Below are positions 48,749 through 57,830 of a stretch of 64,000 nucleotides of DNA, one piece after another. Positions within the stretch are counted from its first letter, which is position 1. Each line of letters opens with the position of its first letter. Origin of the DNA: CAINDI01 sp037127585 (GTDB lineage Bacteria > Verrucomicrobiota > Verrucomicrobiia > Palsa-1439); contig JBAXYB010000003.1 of NCBI GenBank assembly GCA_037127585.1, positions 1 to 64,000 of the forward strand. Direction: 5' to 3'. Both the position numbers and the translations under genes were made by a program. Under the pieces are notes generated by a model, which made no database searches, was not told where the DNA came from, and saw only the letters and a program-made list of their open reading frames with translations.

Positions 48749-48855
48749 ACCGAGCTGTTTAGTGCGACCGGGGCGTTTCCCCAACGATAATCTGCTCTCG
48801 GCCGACCATTTTCCGGGCTTACCTAATTGTTCTCCGAGCTTGGAAACAAAACCGG

Positions 48856-49920
48856 CTAGCCGCCGTCACAGTTCTTGTACCGTATCGCGAGCTTGGTGCT
48901 GCGGGAAGCTTGGTTCACCGAGTAATAACTTAAACCGGACCCGAGAATGAGTAGCCCACAACCGAACCACAGGTTTGCTCCCGGGAAGATCGCGAGGTAG
49001 AGGCAACTGATGATGGTGGAAAGGAGGGGGGTCAAATAGGAGGCGGCTGCGACGGTCACTACACGGCCCCGGCGCATGGCGTTGTCCCAAAGTGCGTACG
49101 ATGCATAGGTCGTGATCCCTTGAAACAGTAGTTCGGCCACGGCCCGGCGGCTCCAGTGGTGCGGTTCGTCCAGGGTGCAACTGAGTAGGAACAGCAGGCC
49201 CGCGATCACGGGGAGAAATACCGACATGGCGCCGGTCGTTTGTCCGCCGGCCCATTTCCGCGCGAGATTGGAGTACAACGCCCAACACACAGCGGCGCCC
49301 GCGGCCAAGAGATAAACGGTCGGATGGCTGCCGACGTTCTGGAACCAGCTGGCCGATGACACCGTGGCGCCGTGCATTAGCACCAGGAACACGCCGACCA
49401 TCGCCAATAGCGTTCCGGGAATCAACACCCACGTCGCCCGTTCGCCGAGGAGGACGAGTGAGAACACGAGGGCCAGCGTCGGCCAGAGATAGTTCAACAG
49501 GCCGACCGCCAACACTTCTTGCCGGTTCGCCGCCTGACCGATGGCCAGATACAACAGCAGCGTATAACCGGCGACCAACCCGCCACACCCGAACAGATAC
49601 CGGTCGGGCAGTTTGCGAATCTGGCGCCGCCGGTCGGGTTGGCCCAACAGCGCGAGCAACGCGAGGGCGCCGGCAATTCCGTGGACCGCTGTCGCAGCGG
49701 TGACTGGCCCTACGTCCTCGGACAACCGGCGGACACAGGCAATCGTGGTACTCCACAACAAGATCGCGCCGAACTCGCCCACGGTCGCCAACGTTGATCC
49801 GCGGGGCGATGCCAGCGCGCTCGAATCCAGGGACTGGCCGGTGTCGCACTGAAATGGTTGAGAGCTGGGGGCCAGGCGGTCGGGAGAAACCGAACGTGCG
49901 GGGGCGGGTTCAAAGCGCAT
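48856..49920 (-). CDS. EamA/DMT-superfamily exporter, YddG-like
   Basis: A 354-residue protein with ten helices. The segment EVLAVGLLNYLWPTLALVFS, followed by LLGERATWVLIPGTLLAMVG, is characteristic of YddG-type aromatic amino acid/metabolite exporters (EamA fold, two repeats of five helices). The first ~45 residues are Pro/Ser-rich and not part of the fold. GGAGAG precedes the ATG. Divergent from the next gene. Confidence 0.88.
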   Translation of the reverse strand: MRFEPAPARSVSPDRLAPSSQPFQCDTGQSLDSSALASPRGSTLATVGEFGAILLWSTTIACVRRLSEDVGPVTAATAVHGIAGALALLALLGQPDRRRQIRKLPDRYLFGCGGLVAGYTLLLYLAIGQAANRQEVLAVGLLNYLWPTLALVFSLVLLGERATWVLIPGTLLAMVGVFLVLMHGATVSSASWFQNVGSHPTVYLLAAGAAVCWALYSNLARKWAGGQTTGAMSVFLPVIAGLLFLLSCTLDEPHHWSRRAVAELLFQGITTYASYALWDNAMRRGRVVTVAAASYLTPLLSTIISCLYLAIFPGANLWFGCGLLILGSGLSYYSVNQASRSTKLAIRYKNCDGG

Positions 49921-50072
49921 GACCGACTCTCCTGTGGCGTTGGTTTAGGTTGCCGCCAGCCTTCTAATGAATTGCTCCCCGGCAGTCAAGACCACCGGAG
50001 GGGGCGCCCGGCGCGGATATTTTGGCGTGGCGTTACCGGGTAGGGTATTGGATATTCTCCAAGCGACCGACT

Positions 50073-52550
50073 ATGACACTGACTGAGATTCTGCTGAAGA
50101 ACGCGCGCGAGTTGCCGGACAAGATCGCGTTGGCGATGCGGGTGGGTTACCGGACCCAGACGCTGTCGTACCGGGACGTTTATCAACGGGCGGCGGGGAT
50201 TGCCGGCTTTCTCAAAGAGAATGGGCTGACGAAGGGCGACCGGGTGTTGGTGCTGGCGCCGAATTCGCCGGACTGGATTTGTTTGTTCTGGGGCGTATTG
50301 CTCAACGGCAATGTGATCGTGCCACTGAATCTGCAGAGCACACCGGAGATGGTCGAACAAATCGCGGCGCAGTCGGGCGCGAAGATTTTCTTCCGGCATC
50401 ACGGGTACCGCCCTCACCCTAACCCTCTCCCGCAAGCGGGAGAGGGGATAAGAGTTGTTGATCTCGATAGTCTTCACGAATTGCGGGCCGATACGTGCGC
50501 GGATGTGGGCGCGCAGGAGAACGATCTGGTCGAGATCATGTACACGTCCGGGACGACGGGGCAACCGAAGGGCGTGATGCTGACGCATGGGAATCTACGC
50601 GCCAACGTCGAGGCGGTCGCGGCGGCGATGCCGATGGACGGCGGTGATACGTTCTTGTCGATTCTGCCGTTGAGTCATGTGTTCGAGCAGACGATTGGGT
50701 TTTTGTATCCGTTTCTTGTCACGGCGAAGATCGTGTACGCACATTCGCCGGCGGCGATTGCAGAGTTGATTCGCGAACATCGGGTGACAACGATGGCGGG
50801 TGTGCCGGAGTTTCTGCGGGTATTGCTCACGAAGATCGAGGATCGTGCGGCTGCCGCCGGCAAGAAGGCGGCGTTTGACCGGATGATGAAGCTCGGTTCG
50901 GCGTTGCCGTTTCGGCCGGTGCGAAAACTATTGTTTGCGCCATTGCATCGGCGGTTTGGCGGGAAGTTCCGGCGCGTGGCGTCGGGCGGCGCGCCGTTGG
51001 ATTCGGAGTTGGAGCACCGGTGGAACGCGATGGGTTTTTTCGTGCTGCAAGGCTATGGGCTGACGGAGACTTCGCCGGTCATTTCGACGAACACGGAGTT
51101 TGCTCACCGATTTCGGTCGGTTGGTAAACTTCTGTCGTGCGTTCAAGTGCGGATTGCCGGCGACGGCGAGATTCAGGTGCACGGTCCGAGTGTCACGCAG
51201 GGCTATTACCGGGAAGCGGAGTTGACGAAGGCAGCGTTCACCGAGGACGGCTGGTTCAAGACGGGCGACATCGGCGAGTTGGACAAGGACGGCTTTCTGT
51301 TTCTGAAAGGCCGCAAGAAATACATGATCCTCGGGGCGGGCGGGCAGAACGTTTACCCGGAGGATCTCGAAGCGGCGTTGAACAAGCAGCCCGGGATGAA
51401 GGACAGCTGCGTGGTCGGCTGGGAACGACGGCCTGGGCAGGTGGAGATTCACGCGGTCTTGCTCGGCGCGGACTTGAAGGCGGAGGCGATTGTCGCGGCG
51501 GCGAATGACCGGCTCGCGACATATCAACGCATTGCCGGCTGGTCGGTTTGGCCGAACGACGATTTCCCGCGGGCGGCGACGCGGAAGGTGAAGAAGGAGG
51601 AAGTGTTGACATGGTTGAAGGCGCAAGGGCAGGGGGCCGCCGTGTCGCCGAAAGCCATTCAGCAGGTCACCCCGCTGGTGCGGCTGTTGGCGAGCATCGC
51701 GGACGTGGAGGCGCATGAGATTACGGCGACGACCGATATTTTCCGGGAACTGCCGTTCGATTCGCTGTTGCGCGTGGAGTTGATTGCCGGCATCGAACAG
51801 AACTTCGGCGTGCTGTTGGACGAAGGGACGCTCGGCACGTCGCTGACCGTGGCGAAGCTGGACGAGTTGATCAAGAAAGCGCCGGTCACAAAGGCGCAAC
51901 TCGGTTTTAAGGAATGGCCGGTAGCGGGTTGGGCGAAAGCGATCCGGTGGGTGGGGCAGAAGTTGATCGTCGCGCCGGTGAATTGGGCGTGCCTGGATTT
52001 ACGCGTGGAAGGCGTGGAGCATCTGCGCGGGTTACCGGTGCCGGCGGTGTTTATGGGGAATCACTTGAGCTTTCTCGATTCGCTGGCGTTTCTGATGGCG
52101 TTGCCGCCCGAAATTCGGAAGCGCATCGGCTTCGCGGCGGCGCTCGATGTGGTGTACCAAGAGTTCCGGCAGTTCGCATTTCTCGCGGATTTATTCTTTA
52201 ACAGCTTTCCTTTCCCGCGGCGGGAAGGCGAGAATATCAAGGCCGGCTTGGATAGTATGGGGCGGATGTTGGATCGCGGTTTTTCGGTGATGATTTTTCC
52301 GGAAGGCCAGATCAGCGTGACCGGCGAACTGCAGCCGTTGAAACGTGGGACTGGCTTGGTGGCGGTGGAGATGAAATGCCCGATCGTCCCGGTGCGCATT
52401 ACCGGCACGCGGGAAGTGTTGCCGCTGGGGAAAGTCTGGCCACGGCGCGGGCCGGTCACGGTGCGGTTCGGTCCGCCGCTGCGGTTCGGCCGGGACGAGA
52501 CGTACGAGGGCGCGACCGCCAAGGTTGAGCAGGCGCTGCGGGCCTTGTAA
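50073..52550 (+). CDS. three-domain protein: acyl-CoA/ACP synthetase - ACP - PlsC acyltransferase
   Basis: An 825-residue fusion. Residues ~1-500: an AMP-forming acyl-activating enzyme (YTSGTTGQPKG at about 157, GYGLTETSP, GWFKTGDIGELD). Residues ~510-590: an acyl carrier protein with the phosphopantetheine Ser in PFDSLLRVEL (about 562). Residues ~640-825: PlsC acyltransferase with NHLSFLD (about 663), FPFPRREGENIKAG and FPEGQISVTG. It likely activates a fatty acid, holds it on its own ACP and transfers it to a lysophospholipid, a one-protein relative of Aas (where the order is acyltransferase then ligase). A 37-bp dispersed repeat is carried in frame near residue 111. The ATG MTLTEILLKNA is chosen; the longer frame is unsupported. 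Confidence 0.9.
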   Translation: MTLTEILLKNARELPDKIALAMRVGYRTQTLSYRDVYQRAAGIAGFLKENGLTKGDRVLVLAPNSPDWICLFWGVLLNGNVIVPLNLQSTPEMVEQIAAQSGAKIFFRHHGYRPHPNPLPQAGEGIRVVDLDSLHELRADTCADVGAQENDLVEIMYTSGTTGQPKGVMLTHGNLRANVEAVAAAMPMDGGDTFLSILPLSHVFEQTIGFLYPFLVTAKIVYAHSPAAIAELIREHRVTTMAGVPEFLRVLLTKIEDRAAAAGKKAAFDRMMKLGSALPFRPVRKLLFAPLHRRFGGKFRRVASGGAPLDSELEHRWNAMGFFVLQGYGLTETSPVISTNTEFAHRFRSVGKLLSCVQVRIAGDGEIQVHGPSVTQGYYREAELTKAAFTEDGWFKTGDIGELDKDGFLFLKGRKKYMILGAGGQNVYPEDLEAALNKQPGMKDSCVVGWERRPGQVEIHAVLLGADLKAEAIVAAANDRLATYQRIAGWSVWPNDDFPRAATRKVKKEEVLTWLKAQGQGAAVSPKAIQQVTPLVRLLASIADVEAHEITATTDIFRELPFDSLLRVELIAGIEQNFGVLLDEGTLGTSLTVAKLDELIKKAPVTKAQLGFKEWPVAGWAKAIRWVGQKLIVAPVNWACLDLRVEGVEHLRGLPVPAVFMGNHLSFLDSLAFLMALPPEIRKRIGFAAALDVVYQEFRQFAFLADLFFNSFPFPRREGENIKAGLDSMGRMLDRGFSVMIFPEGQISVTGELQPLKRGTGLVAVEMKCPIVPVRITGTREVLPLGKVWPRRGPVTVRFGPPLRFGRDETYEGATAKVEQALRAL
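50411..50447. repeat. CCCTCACCCTAACCC-type palindromic repeat carried in frame in a coding gene
   Basis: The widespread bacterial repeat CCCTCACCCTAACCC plus hairpin CCCTCTCCCGC-AA-GCGGGAGAGGG. Inside the acyl-activating gene it is read as PHPNPLPQAGEG, the typical translation of this element, without breaking the frame. Confidence 0.9.
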
Positions 52551-52602
52551 GTTCGGCGAAACTATTCGAGCGGGGCCGTGTTTGATAGAGTCAGATGACT
52601 TG

Positions 52603-54027
52603 ATGAGCACACTCCAACCATACGTGGGCAAGTGGAATGGGACGCTGGCGGCGCATCTATTGAATCGGACCGGCTTCGGCCCGTTGCCGGCGGAGATTGA
52701 GCGGGCGGTGGCGGCCGGCCTGACGAAGACGGTTGACGGTTTGCTGAGTCCGGAAAACGAAGGGTCACAGTTTCCCATGCCGGTCATGCCTGAGGTGGCG
52801 GAGTTTCCACGCCGGGAGTTGGCGGCGTTGTCGCCCGAGGAGCGTAAGAAAAAGATGGAGGAAATCCAGCGCGCGAACCGGGAAGGTGTCGAGGCCGTGC
52901 GGGCGTGGTGGATTGGGCGGATGTGGCGCAGTCAATGGCCGTTGCGGGAGAAGCTGGTATTGTTTTGGCACGGGCATTTCACGAGCAGCGTGATGGATGT
53001 GAAGGTGCCGCGGTTGATGTTTAACCAGAACGCGTTTTTCCGCAAAAATTGTCTCGGTGATTTTCGCACGTTGCTGGTGGGGATCAGTCAGGACCCAGCC
53101 ATGCTCCGGTATCTGGATAACAACACCAATCGCCGGGAACACCCGAACGAGAATTATGCCCGGGAGTTGATGGAGTTGTTTTCGATGGGCATCGGGAATT
53201 ACACCGAGGACGATGTGAAGGCGGCGGCGCGCGCGTTTACCGGTTGGACGTCGGAAGGCGAGGACTTTGTCTTTAACGAGCGGGCGCATGACGGCAATGT
53301 GAAGACGTTCTTGAATGAGACGGGTCGGTTCGACGGCACGGACATCATCGACATCATTTTGTTGCAACCGTGCACCGCCCGGTTCATGGCGACCAAATTG
53401 CTGAATTATTTTGTGACGGATCATCCCGCCCCGGCGGCGGTCGAGGCAGTGGCGGCGATGTTGCGAAGTAATGGGTATCAGTTCAAGCCGGTGTTGCGCG
53501 CGATTTTTACCAGTGACTATTTCTATTCCACCACGGCGTACCGGTCGCAAATCAAGAGCCCGGCGCAACTGGTGGTCGGCTCGGTCCGGTTGTTGGATAT
53601 TGCGCTCGATGAGCGGGCGCTGGGGATTGCGATGCGCGGTCTCGGTCAGGATTTGTTGGCGCCGCCGAATGTGAAGGGGTGGGATGGTGGCGAGACGTGG
53701 ATCAATACGACAACGTTGTTGATGCGGTATAACTATGCCGGGTTCTTGCTCAGTGGCGATGTGCCTGACGCGGTCCCGCAGAAGGCGCGCGCGCGGCTGA
53801 ATCGGTTGGGAAAACCGAAAAACAAACTGGCGCTGTTGTACCCGCCGGAAGTTGTCGATAACGCCCCCAAGCTGGTGGACGCGCTGATTGCGCGGTTGCT
53901 GCAAACCAAACTCGACGCCAAAGCCCGGCAGTGGCTCCTCGAACAAGCGGAAACCGCGCGGTTGAGCGAGCGGCCGGTTCGCGTCGCGCACCTGATTATG
54001 AGCATGCCGGATTATCAACTCTGCTGA
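52603..54027 (+). CDS. DUF1800 family protein
   Basis: A 474-residue DUF1800 protein: HLLNRTGFGPLPAEIERAV near the start, REKLVLFWHGHFTSS, NARRELMELF-type block (ENYARELMELFSMGIGNYTE), GRFDGTDIIDIILLQPCTAR and PPNVKGWDGGETWINTTT. DUF1800 proteins nearly always sit next to DUF1501 proteins in Planctomycetes and Verrucomicrobia; their function is unknown. No signal peptide is visible. The downstream DUF1501 gene is 6 nt away. Confidence 0.93.
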   Translation: MSTLQPYVGKWNGTLAAHLLNRTGFGPLPAEIERAVAAGLTKTVDGLLSPENEGSQFPMPVMPEVAEFPRRELAALSPEERKKKMEEIQRANREGVEAVRAWWIGRMWRSQWPLREKLVLFWHGHFTSSVMDVKVPRLMFNQNAFFRKNCLGDFRTLLVGISQDPAMLRYLDNNTNRREHPNENYARELMELFSMGIGNYTEDDVKAAARAFTGWTSEGEDFVFNERAHDGNVKTFLNETGRFDGTDIIDIILLQPCTARFMATKLLNYFVTDHPAPAAVEAVAAMLRSNGYQFKPVLRAIFTSDYFYSTTAYRSQIKSPAQLVVGSVRLLDIALDERALGIAMRGLGQDLLAPPNVKGWDGGETWINTTTLLMRYNYAGFLLSGDVPDAVPQKARARLNRLGKPKNKLALLYPPEVVDNAPKLVDALIARLLQTKLDAKARQWLLEQAETARLSERPVRVAHLIMSMPDYQLC

Positions 54028-54033
54028 GGTACT

Positions 54034-55335
54034 ATGAACGATTCATTCCACACCCGCCGTGAGTTTTTACGCAAGGGCATTTACTTTGTCGCGGCCAGTG
54101 CGACGGCACCGTTCTTCCTGACTCGGACCGCGCTGGCGCTCGATAGTCTGGCCGCCAATTCGCCCACGCGCGGTCTGCCCGGCGTTGTTGATGACCGGAT
54201 TCTCGTGGTCATTCAGATGAGCGGCGGCAATGACGGTCTCAACACGATCGTGCCGCATGCGATGGATGAGTATTACAAGTTGCGACCAACGCTTGGGGTG
54301 GGTAAGAAGTCTTTGTTGAAGTTGGATGACACGGTTGGCTTTCATCCCGGTCTCGCGAAGGTTAAAGATCTCTACGACTCCGGCAAGGTAGCGGTGATTC
54401 ACGGCGTCGGTTATCAAAACCCCGACCGGTCGCACTTCCGGTCAATGGAAATCTGGCATACGGCCGACCCGAAGAGCAAAGCCGTTTCGTACGGCTGGCT
54501 CGGCCGGTATCTCGATAGCGCTTGTCCGGGGTGTGACCCGCGCACGAAGAAAATCAATCCGATGGGCGGGATCAACATCGGCGGCGACATGCCGGTGGCG
54601 ATGAAGTCCGCGAAAGGCGTGAGCATCGCGTTGGAGAATCCCGATTCGTTCAAGTGGCAGCCATTGATCGATGAAAAGTCGGATGCGAAGAACGCGTCGG
54701 CCACGTATGAAAAACTCAACCACATTGTGGCGAGTAATCTTGATGATCCACAGATCGCGCGGTTGGATTTTCTATCGCGCGTCGCAATGAACGCGGATGT
54801 GAGTTCCGACAAGATCCATGATATCTCCAAGCGGACGCGTTCGGGCGGCACGTACCCGGCGACCGGGCTCGGCAACCAACTCAAGATCGTCGCGCAGATG
54901 ATTACTGGCGGCTTAAACACGCGGATCTATTACGTCGCGTTCAGCGGGTTCGACACCCACGCCAACGAACCCGGGACGCATGAGCGGCTGCTGGCGGAAT
55001 TGGCCGATGAGGTGAGCGCGTTTCAGAAAGACTTGGAAGCGCGGGATCAGGCCAGTCGCGTGTTGACGATGACGTTCAGTGAGTTCGGCCGGCGCGTCGC
55101 GCAAAACGCCAGCAATGGTACCGACCACGGGACCGCCGCACCGATGTTCATCTTCGGCGACCATCTCAAAGCCGGGGTCTATGGCAAACATCCGAGTCTG
55201 ACCGATCTTGACCGCGGCGATCTGAAGTTCAACACGGACTTCCGTAGTGTCTACGCGACTGTGTTGGAAAACTGGCTGGGCGCAAAGAGCGCGCCGATTC
55301 TTGGCCAGCAGTTCGAGAAGTTGAAGTTCGTGTAG
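54034..55335 (+). CDS. DUF1501 family protein with twin-arginine signal
   Basis: A 433-residue exported protein. The N-terminus TRREFLRKGIYFVAASATAP is a Tat-type signal, and the body has alkaline-phosphatase-superfamily (DUF1501) features: VVIQMSGGNDGLNTIVPH, FHPGLAKVKDLYDSGKVAVI, GFDTHANE and TMTFSEFGRRVAQN followed by GTDHGTAAPMFIFGD. Paired with DUF1800 upstream; GAGGT lies just before ATG. The pair is presumed to act outside the cytoplasm, substrate unknown. Confidence 0.95.
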   Translation: MNDSFHTRREFLRKGIYFVAASATAPFFLTRTALALDSLAANSPTRGLPGVVDDRILVVIQMSGGNDGLNTIVPHAMDEYYKLRPTLGVGKKSLLKLDDTVGFHPGLAKVKDLYDSGKVAVIHGVGYQNPDRSHFRSMEIWHTADPKSKAVSYGWLGRYLDSACPGCDPRTKKINPMGGINIGGDMPVAMKSAKGVSIALENPDSFKWQPLIDEKSDAKNASATYEKLNHIVASNLDDPQIARLDFLSRVAMNADVSSDKIHDISKRTRSGGTYPATGLGNQLKIVAQMITGGLNTRIYYVAFSGFDTHANEPGTHERLLAELADEVSAFQKDLEARDQASRVLTMTFSEFGRRVAQNASNGTDHGTAAPMFIFGDHLKAGVYGKHPSLTDLDRGDLKFNTDFRSVYATVLENWLGAKSAPILGQQFEKLKFV

Positions 55336-55367
55336 CGCTTGGAAGGTGGGCGGTGAAGTGAAAGTCC

Positions 55368-55435
55368 TTGTGGGAGCGGCGACCCCGCCGCGATCTTTGC
55401 TCGACCCGGTCGCGGCGGGACGCCGCTCCCACAAA
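55368..55435. repeat. TTGTGGGAGCGGCG-type inverted repeat
   Basis: TTGTGGGAGCGGCG ... CGCCGCTCCCACAA framing CCGCCGCGA/TCGCGGCGG. This is another widespread bacterial interspersed palindrome; it fills the gap after the DUF1501 gene and may act as terminator. Confidence 0.8.
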
Positions 55436-55455
55436 GCCAAATCCGGATCCTGGCG

Positions 55456-55484
55456 TTGTATGCTAGTGGCGGGACGGATATGAT
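55456..55484 (+). promoter_or_regulatory. candidate promoter of the EEP-family gene
   Basis: TTGTAT, 17 nt, TATGAT, ending 9 nt before the ATG at 55494; no Shine-Dalgarno sequence. Confidence 0.5.
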
Positions 55485-55493
55485 GCAGCCACG

Positions 55494-56231
55494 ATGCGTT
55501 TTCGATTGCTGACATATAATGTCCACGGTTGCCGCGGCACGGACCGGCGAGTGTCACCGGCACGCATTGCGACCGTGATCGAGGCGACCGGTGCTGATGT
55601 GGTGGCGTTGCAGGAGTTGGACTTCAACCGGGTGCGCTCGGGTCATGTCGATCAAGCGGCGGCGATTGCCGCGAAACTGTCGATGGAGTTTCATTATCAA
55701 CCGGCCTGGCATCTGGCCGAAGAAAAGTTGGGTGATGCGATTTTGTCGCGGTTGCCCATGCGGTTGATGAAGGCGGGAGCCTTACCGTCTTTCTCCCGTT
55801 GGAAACGCGAACGCCGCGGTGCGGTCTGGGTGCGACTCGAAAACGGCGGGCGACCGGTGCATCTGGTCAATACCCACCTCGGTTTGAACCTGCGCGACCG
55901 GCTCGCCCAGACGGAAGCGTTGTTCGGACCGGAGTGGTTGGGGAATTCGCAGTGCGGGCCGCCGCTGGTTTTGTGCGGTGATTTCAATGCCTTACCGGGC
56001 TCAGCGGTGCATCGCCGGGTTTTGCAGCAATTGCACGATGTACATGCCAACACGCTGACCACGCGGCGCCGGCGGCGGACGTTTCCGACTCAGTACCCGG
56101 TCGCCTGTTTGGATCATATTTTCCTGAGTGAGAAGGTGACGGTGCACCACGTCGAGGTGGTGCGGACGCCGTTGACGCGGATCGCATCGGACCATTATCC
56201 ATTGCTGGCGGAATTGAGCGTGCCGTTCTAA
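55494..56231 (+). CDS. endonuclease/exonuclease/phosphatase (EEP) family protein
   Basis: A 245-residue metal-dependent phosphodiesterase-fold protein: RFRLLTYNVHGCRG, DVVALQELDFNRV (Glu), LVNTHLGLNL, LCGDFNALPGS (Asp/Asn) and CLDHIFLS, ending IASDHYPLLAEL (Asp-His pair). All catalytic positions of the EEP fold are present. Substrate could be a phospholipid, nucleic acid or inositol phosphate. No signal peptide. Confidence 0.92.
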   Translation: MRFRLLTYNVHGCRGTDRRVSPARIATVIEATGADVVALQELDFNRVRSGHVDQAAAIAAKLSMEFHYQPAWHLAEEKLGDAILSRLPMRLMKAGALPSFSRWKRERRGAVWVRLENGGRPVHLVNTHLGLNLRDRLAQTEALFGPEWLGNSQCGPPLVLCGDFNALPGSAVHRRVLQQLHDVHANTLTTRRRRRTFPTQYPVACLDHIFLSEKVTVHHVEVVRTPLTRIASDHYPLLAELSVPF

Positions 56232-56250
56232 ATCGGAAAGATTCAGTGTA

Positions 56251-56408
56251 CGTGGAGGGCCACGCTCCGTCGTGGCCTATTCCCAGCGGACGCGAAAGAG
56301 CGCGTTCCTTCAAAATGTAACGCGCCGAAGGGTGCATGGTAGGGACGGCGCGCCGCGCCGTCCGAGTCGTCGGCGGATCACGGCGCTCGCGGCGCGAGCG
56401 CCCTATCA
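56251..56408. repeat. two dispersed palindromes (GGCCACG/CGTGGCC and GGGACGGCGCG/CGCGCCGTCC)
   Basis: CGTGGAGGGCCACGCTCCGT then CGTGGCC at 56251-56278, and GTAGGGACGGCGCG..CGCGCCGTCC followed by GGCGCTCGCGGCGCGAGCGCC and CTATCA at 56337-56408. Neither is coding. They belong to different interspersed families from the GTGTAGC one. Confidence 0.7.
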
Positions 56409-56463
56409 ACCAATCAGTAACTGCATTGTTCCGGCCACGTGCGTGTTTTGAAATTCGTTTCAG

Positions 56464-56540
56464 GTGTAGCGGCGGCTGTCTCAGCCGCCGGTTTCGTTCG
56501 GCAGTCAAACGCACGGCGCTTGAGACAAACGCCGCTACAC
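56464..56540. repeat. GTGTAGC...GCTACAC palindromic repeat
   Basis: GTGTAGCGGCGGCTGTCTCA then GCCGCCGG on the left and GGCGCTTGAGACAAACGCC then GCTACAC on the right. On the minus strand its TAG ends the truncated secreted frame at 56535. Confidence 0.85.
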
Positions 56541-56633
56541 CGATTTTCCAACACGCATCGCGTCAGCATCATCGCCGGCAAAACTAACCAGCGCGAAACT
56601 CAACAGGAGAATGAATGCGATTGGAAGCTTCAT
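56535..56633 (-). pseudogene. signal-peptide fragment of a secreted protein, truncated by a repeat
   Basis: The ATG overlaps the stop of the upstream lipoprotein gene (ATGA). The frame encodes a clear signal peptide MKLPIAFILLLSFALVSFAG and 12 further residues, then ends at TAG inside the palindromic repeat (GTGTAGCGG). Probably the 5' remnant of a second secreted protein of this operon whose remainder was lost when the repeat arrived. A functional 32-residue product is possible but less likely. Confidence 0.5.
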
Positions 56634-57241
56634 GGGGTTTTCGTTTCCGGGATGCGCTTAAGTTCGAAGGCGCGTTTCTCCGGAAATGCGCCGGCATCAT
56701 TGGCGTATTTCTGGAGGAAGGTTTCCCAGTCGGCCGGTTTGGTGGTGAACAACATCAGGTCGTTGGTCGTGCCGTAATGGGGTAGGGCGAGTTGTTTCTT
56801 AGTCAAACCGTCCTCGACCCATTGGTAGTCCAGCGCGATCAATTGCAGCCGGTTTGTTTCGAGGATCACCTTGCACACACTGTGGACGGGATGTACGGCA
56901 GCAAAAGTCCAGTGCTCATTGAGTCGCATATCACCACCGTCTAGGCCGGCGACGACATCAACGAAAAATGATTTGCCAACAGTGAAAAAGATCAAGTCGA
57001 ATGGAGCGCCGACGTTCCGCGAGTCGTAGGCCGTTAGTTTGTAATGATTGGCATCCCCGGTTTCGATGATCCAAGGACTGATGTTATTGCTCCCGACCGG
57101 TTCGCCGTGGTTTTGCAGCAATTGCCAGCGCCCGAGCACGGCGTTCGGCGCAACCCGCGCTGTGGATGAGTAAAACGGCTCGATCGAGTGGATGACGCAA
57201 CCGGTAAGAATGACGGCCAAGAGCGGGATAAAGCGTTTCAT
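56630..57241 (-). CDS. lipoprotein of unknown function
   Basis: A 203-residue lipoprotein: MKRFIPLLAVILTGC with lipobox LTGC, start preceded by GAGGGAG. The mature part (VLGRWQLLQNHGEPVG, FDLIFFTVGKSFFVDVVAG and LQLIALDYQWVEDGLTKKQL) is a single beta-rich domain with a GxW motif like lipocalin-type barrels (G.W at the start of the barrel), but this is only a resemblance. Followed by a truncated secreted frame. Confidence 0.8.
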   Translation of the reverse strand: MKRFIPLLAVILTGCVIHSIEPFYSSTARVAPNAVLGRWQLLQNHGEPVGSNNISPWIIETGDANHYKLTAYDSRNVGAPFDLIFFTVGKSFFVDVVAGLDGGDMRLNEHWTFAAVHPVHSVCKVILETNRLQLIALDYQWVEDGLTKKQLALPHYGTTNDLMLFTTKPADWETFLQKYANDAGAFPEKRAFELKRIPETKTP

Positions 57242-57324
57242 AGGTGCTCCCTCGTTTCTGTTGTTGGAAGTGTAGTTCCCCCCGGTTCGCACGCAAGCTC
57301 AAAGCCGGGCGGATGGAAATCCTA

Positions 57325-57354
57325 TTGCGTGACCGCGCCTGGTGCCGCCATAAT
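57325..57354 (+). promoter_or_regulatory. candidate promoter of the two small membrane genes
   Basis: TTGCGT, 18 nt, CATAAT, ending 8 nt before the ATG at 57363. Confidence 0.4.
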
Positions 57355-57362
57355 CTCCCGCT

Positions 57363-57830
57363 ATGTACCGCGACCGCCGCCGATCCCACCGCGCAAGCCA
57401 ACACCCGGAGACGCGTGAACTTCGGCAACAACTGATCAAAGCGAAACGCCGCCGCAGCGACAAGCTGTTGATGCGAATCATCATCTTTGGGCCGTTGTTG
57501 TTGTATTTCGCGTTCGAAATGGGACGCAGCTTTCTTTACATGCAAAGCGTCCGGTCGTTTGCCGCCTCGATTGACCAGTTGCCACCGGCCGAAGTGAAAG
57601 CCAAGGTCAAACGGTACGCGATCGAGCTCGATAGCCGGAATCCGCTCATTCGCAATGGCGCAATTGCTGCGCTCAAAATCGCGACCGGCTGGAATGTTGG
57701 CTCGGAGGCCGCGGAGTGGAAAGCGCGCTGGGTCATGGAAGAACCGTATTGGGAATACCGGTCGCGGCCAGCGATGAATGTACCGGCAGGCCCGGAAGTG
57801 GATTGGCGGAAGGATTTGCCGAAGCCATGA
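57363..57830 (+). CDS. small single-span membrane protein, unknown function
   Basis: A 155-residue protein with a very basic N-terminus (MYRDRRRSHRASQHPETREL), one helix (LMRIIIFGPLLLYFAFEMG, about 36-54) and a soluble domain (KVKRYAIELDSRNPLIRNGA, then ALKIATGWNVGSEAAEWKAR) with a short HEAT-like helix pair. Overlaps the next gene (ATGA). Confidence 0.65.
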   Translation: MYRDRRRSHRASQHPETRELRQQLIKAKRRRSDKLLMRIIIFGPLLLYFAFEMGRSFLYMQSVRSFAASIDQLPPAEVKAKVKRYAIELDSRNPLIRNGAIAALKIATGWNVGSEAAEWKARWVMEEPYWEYRSRPAMNVPAGPEVDWRKDLPKP

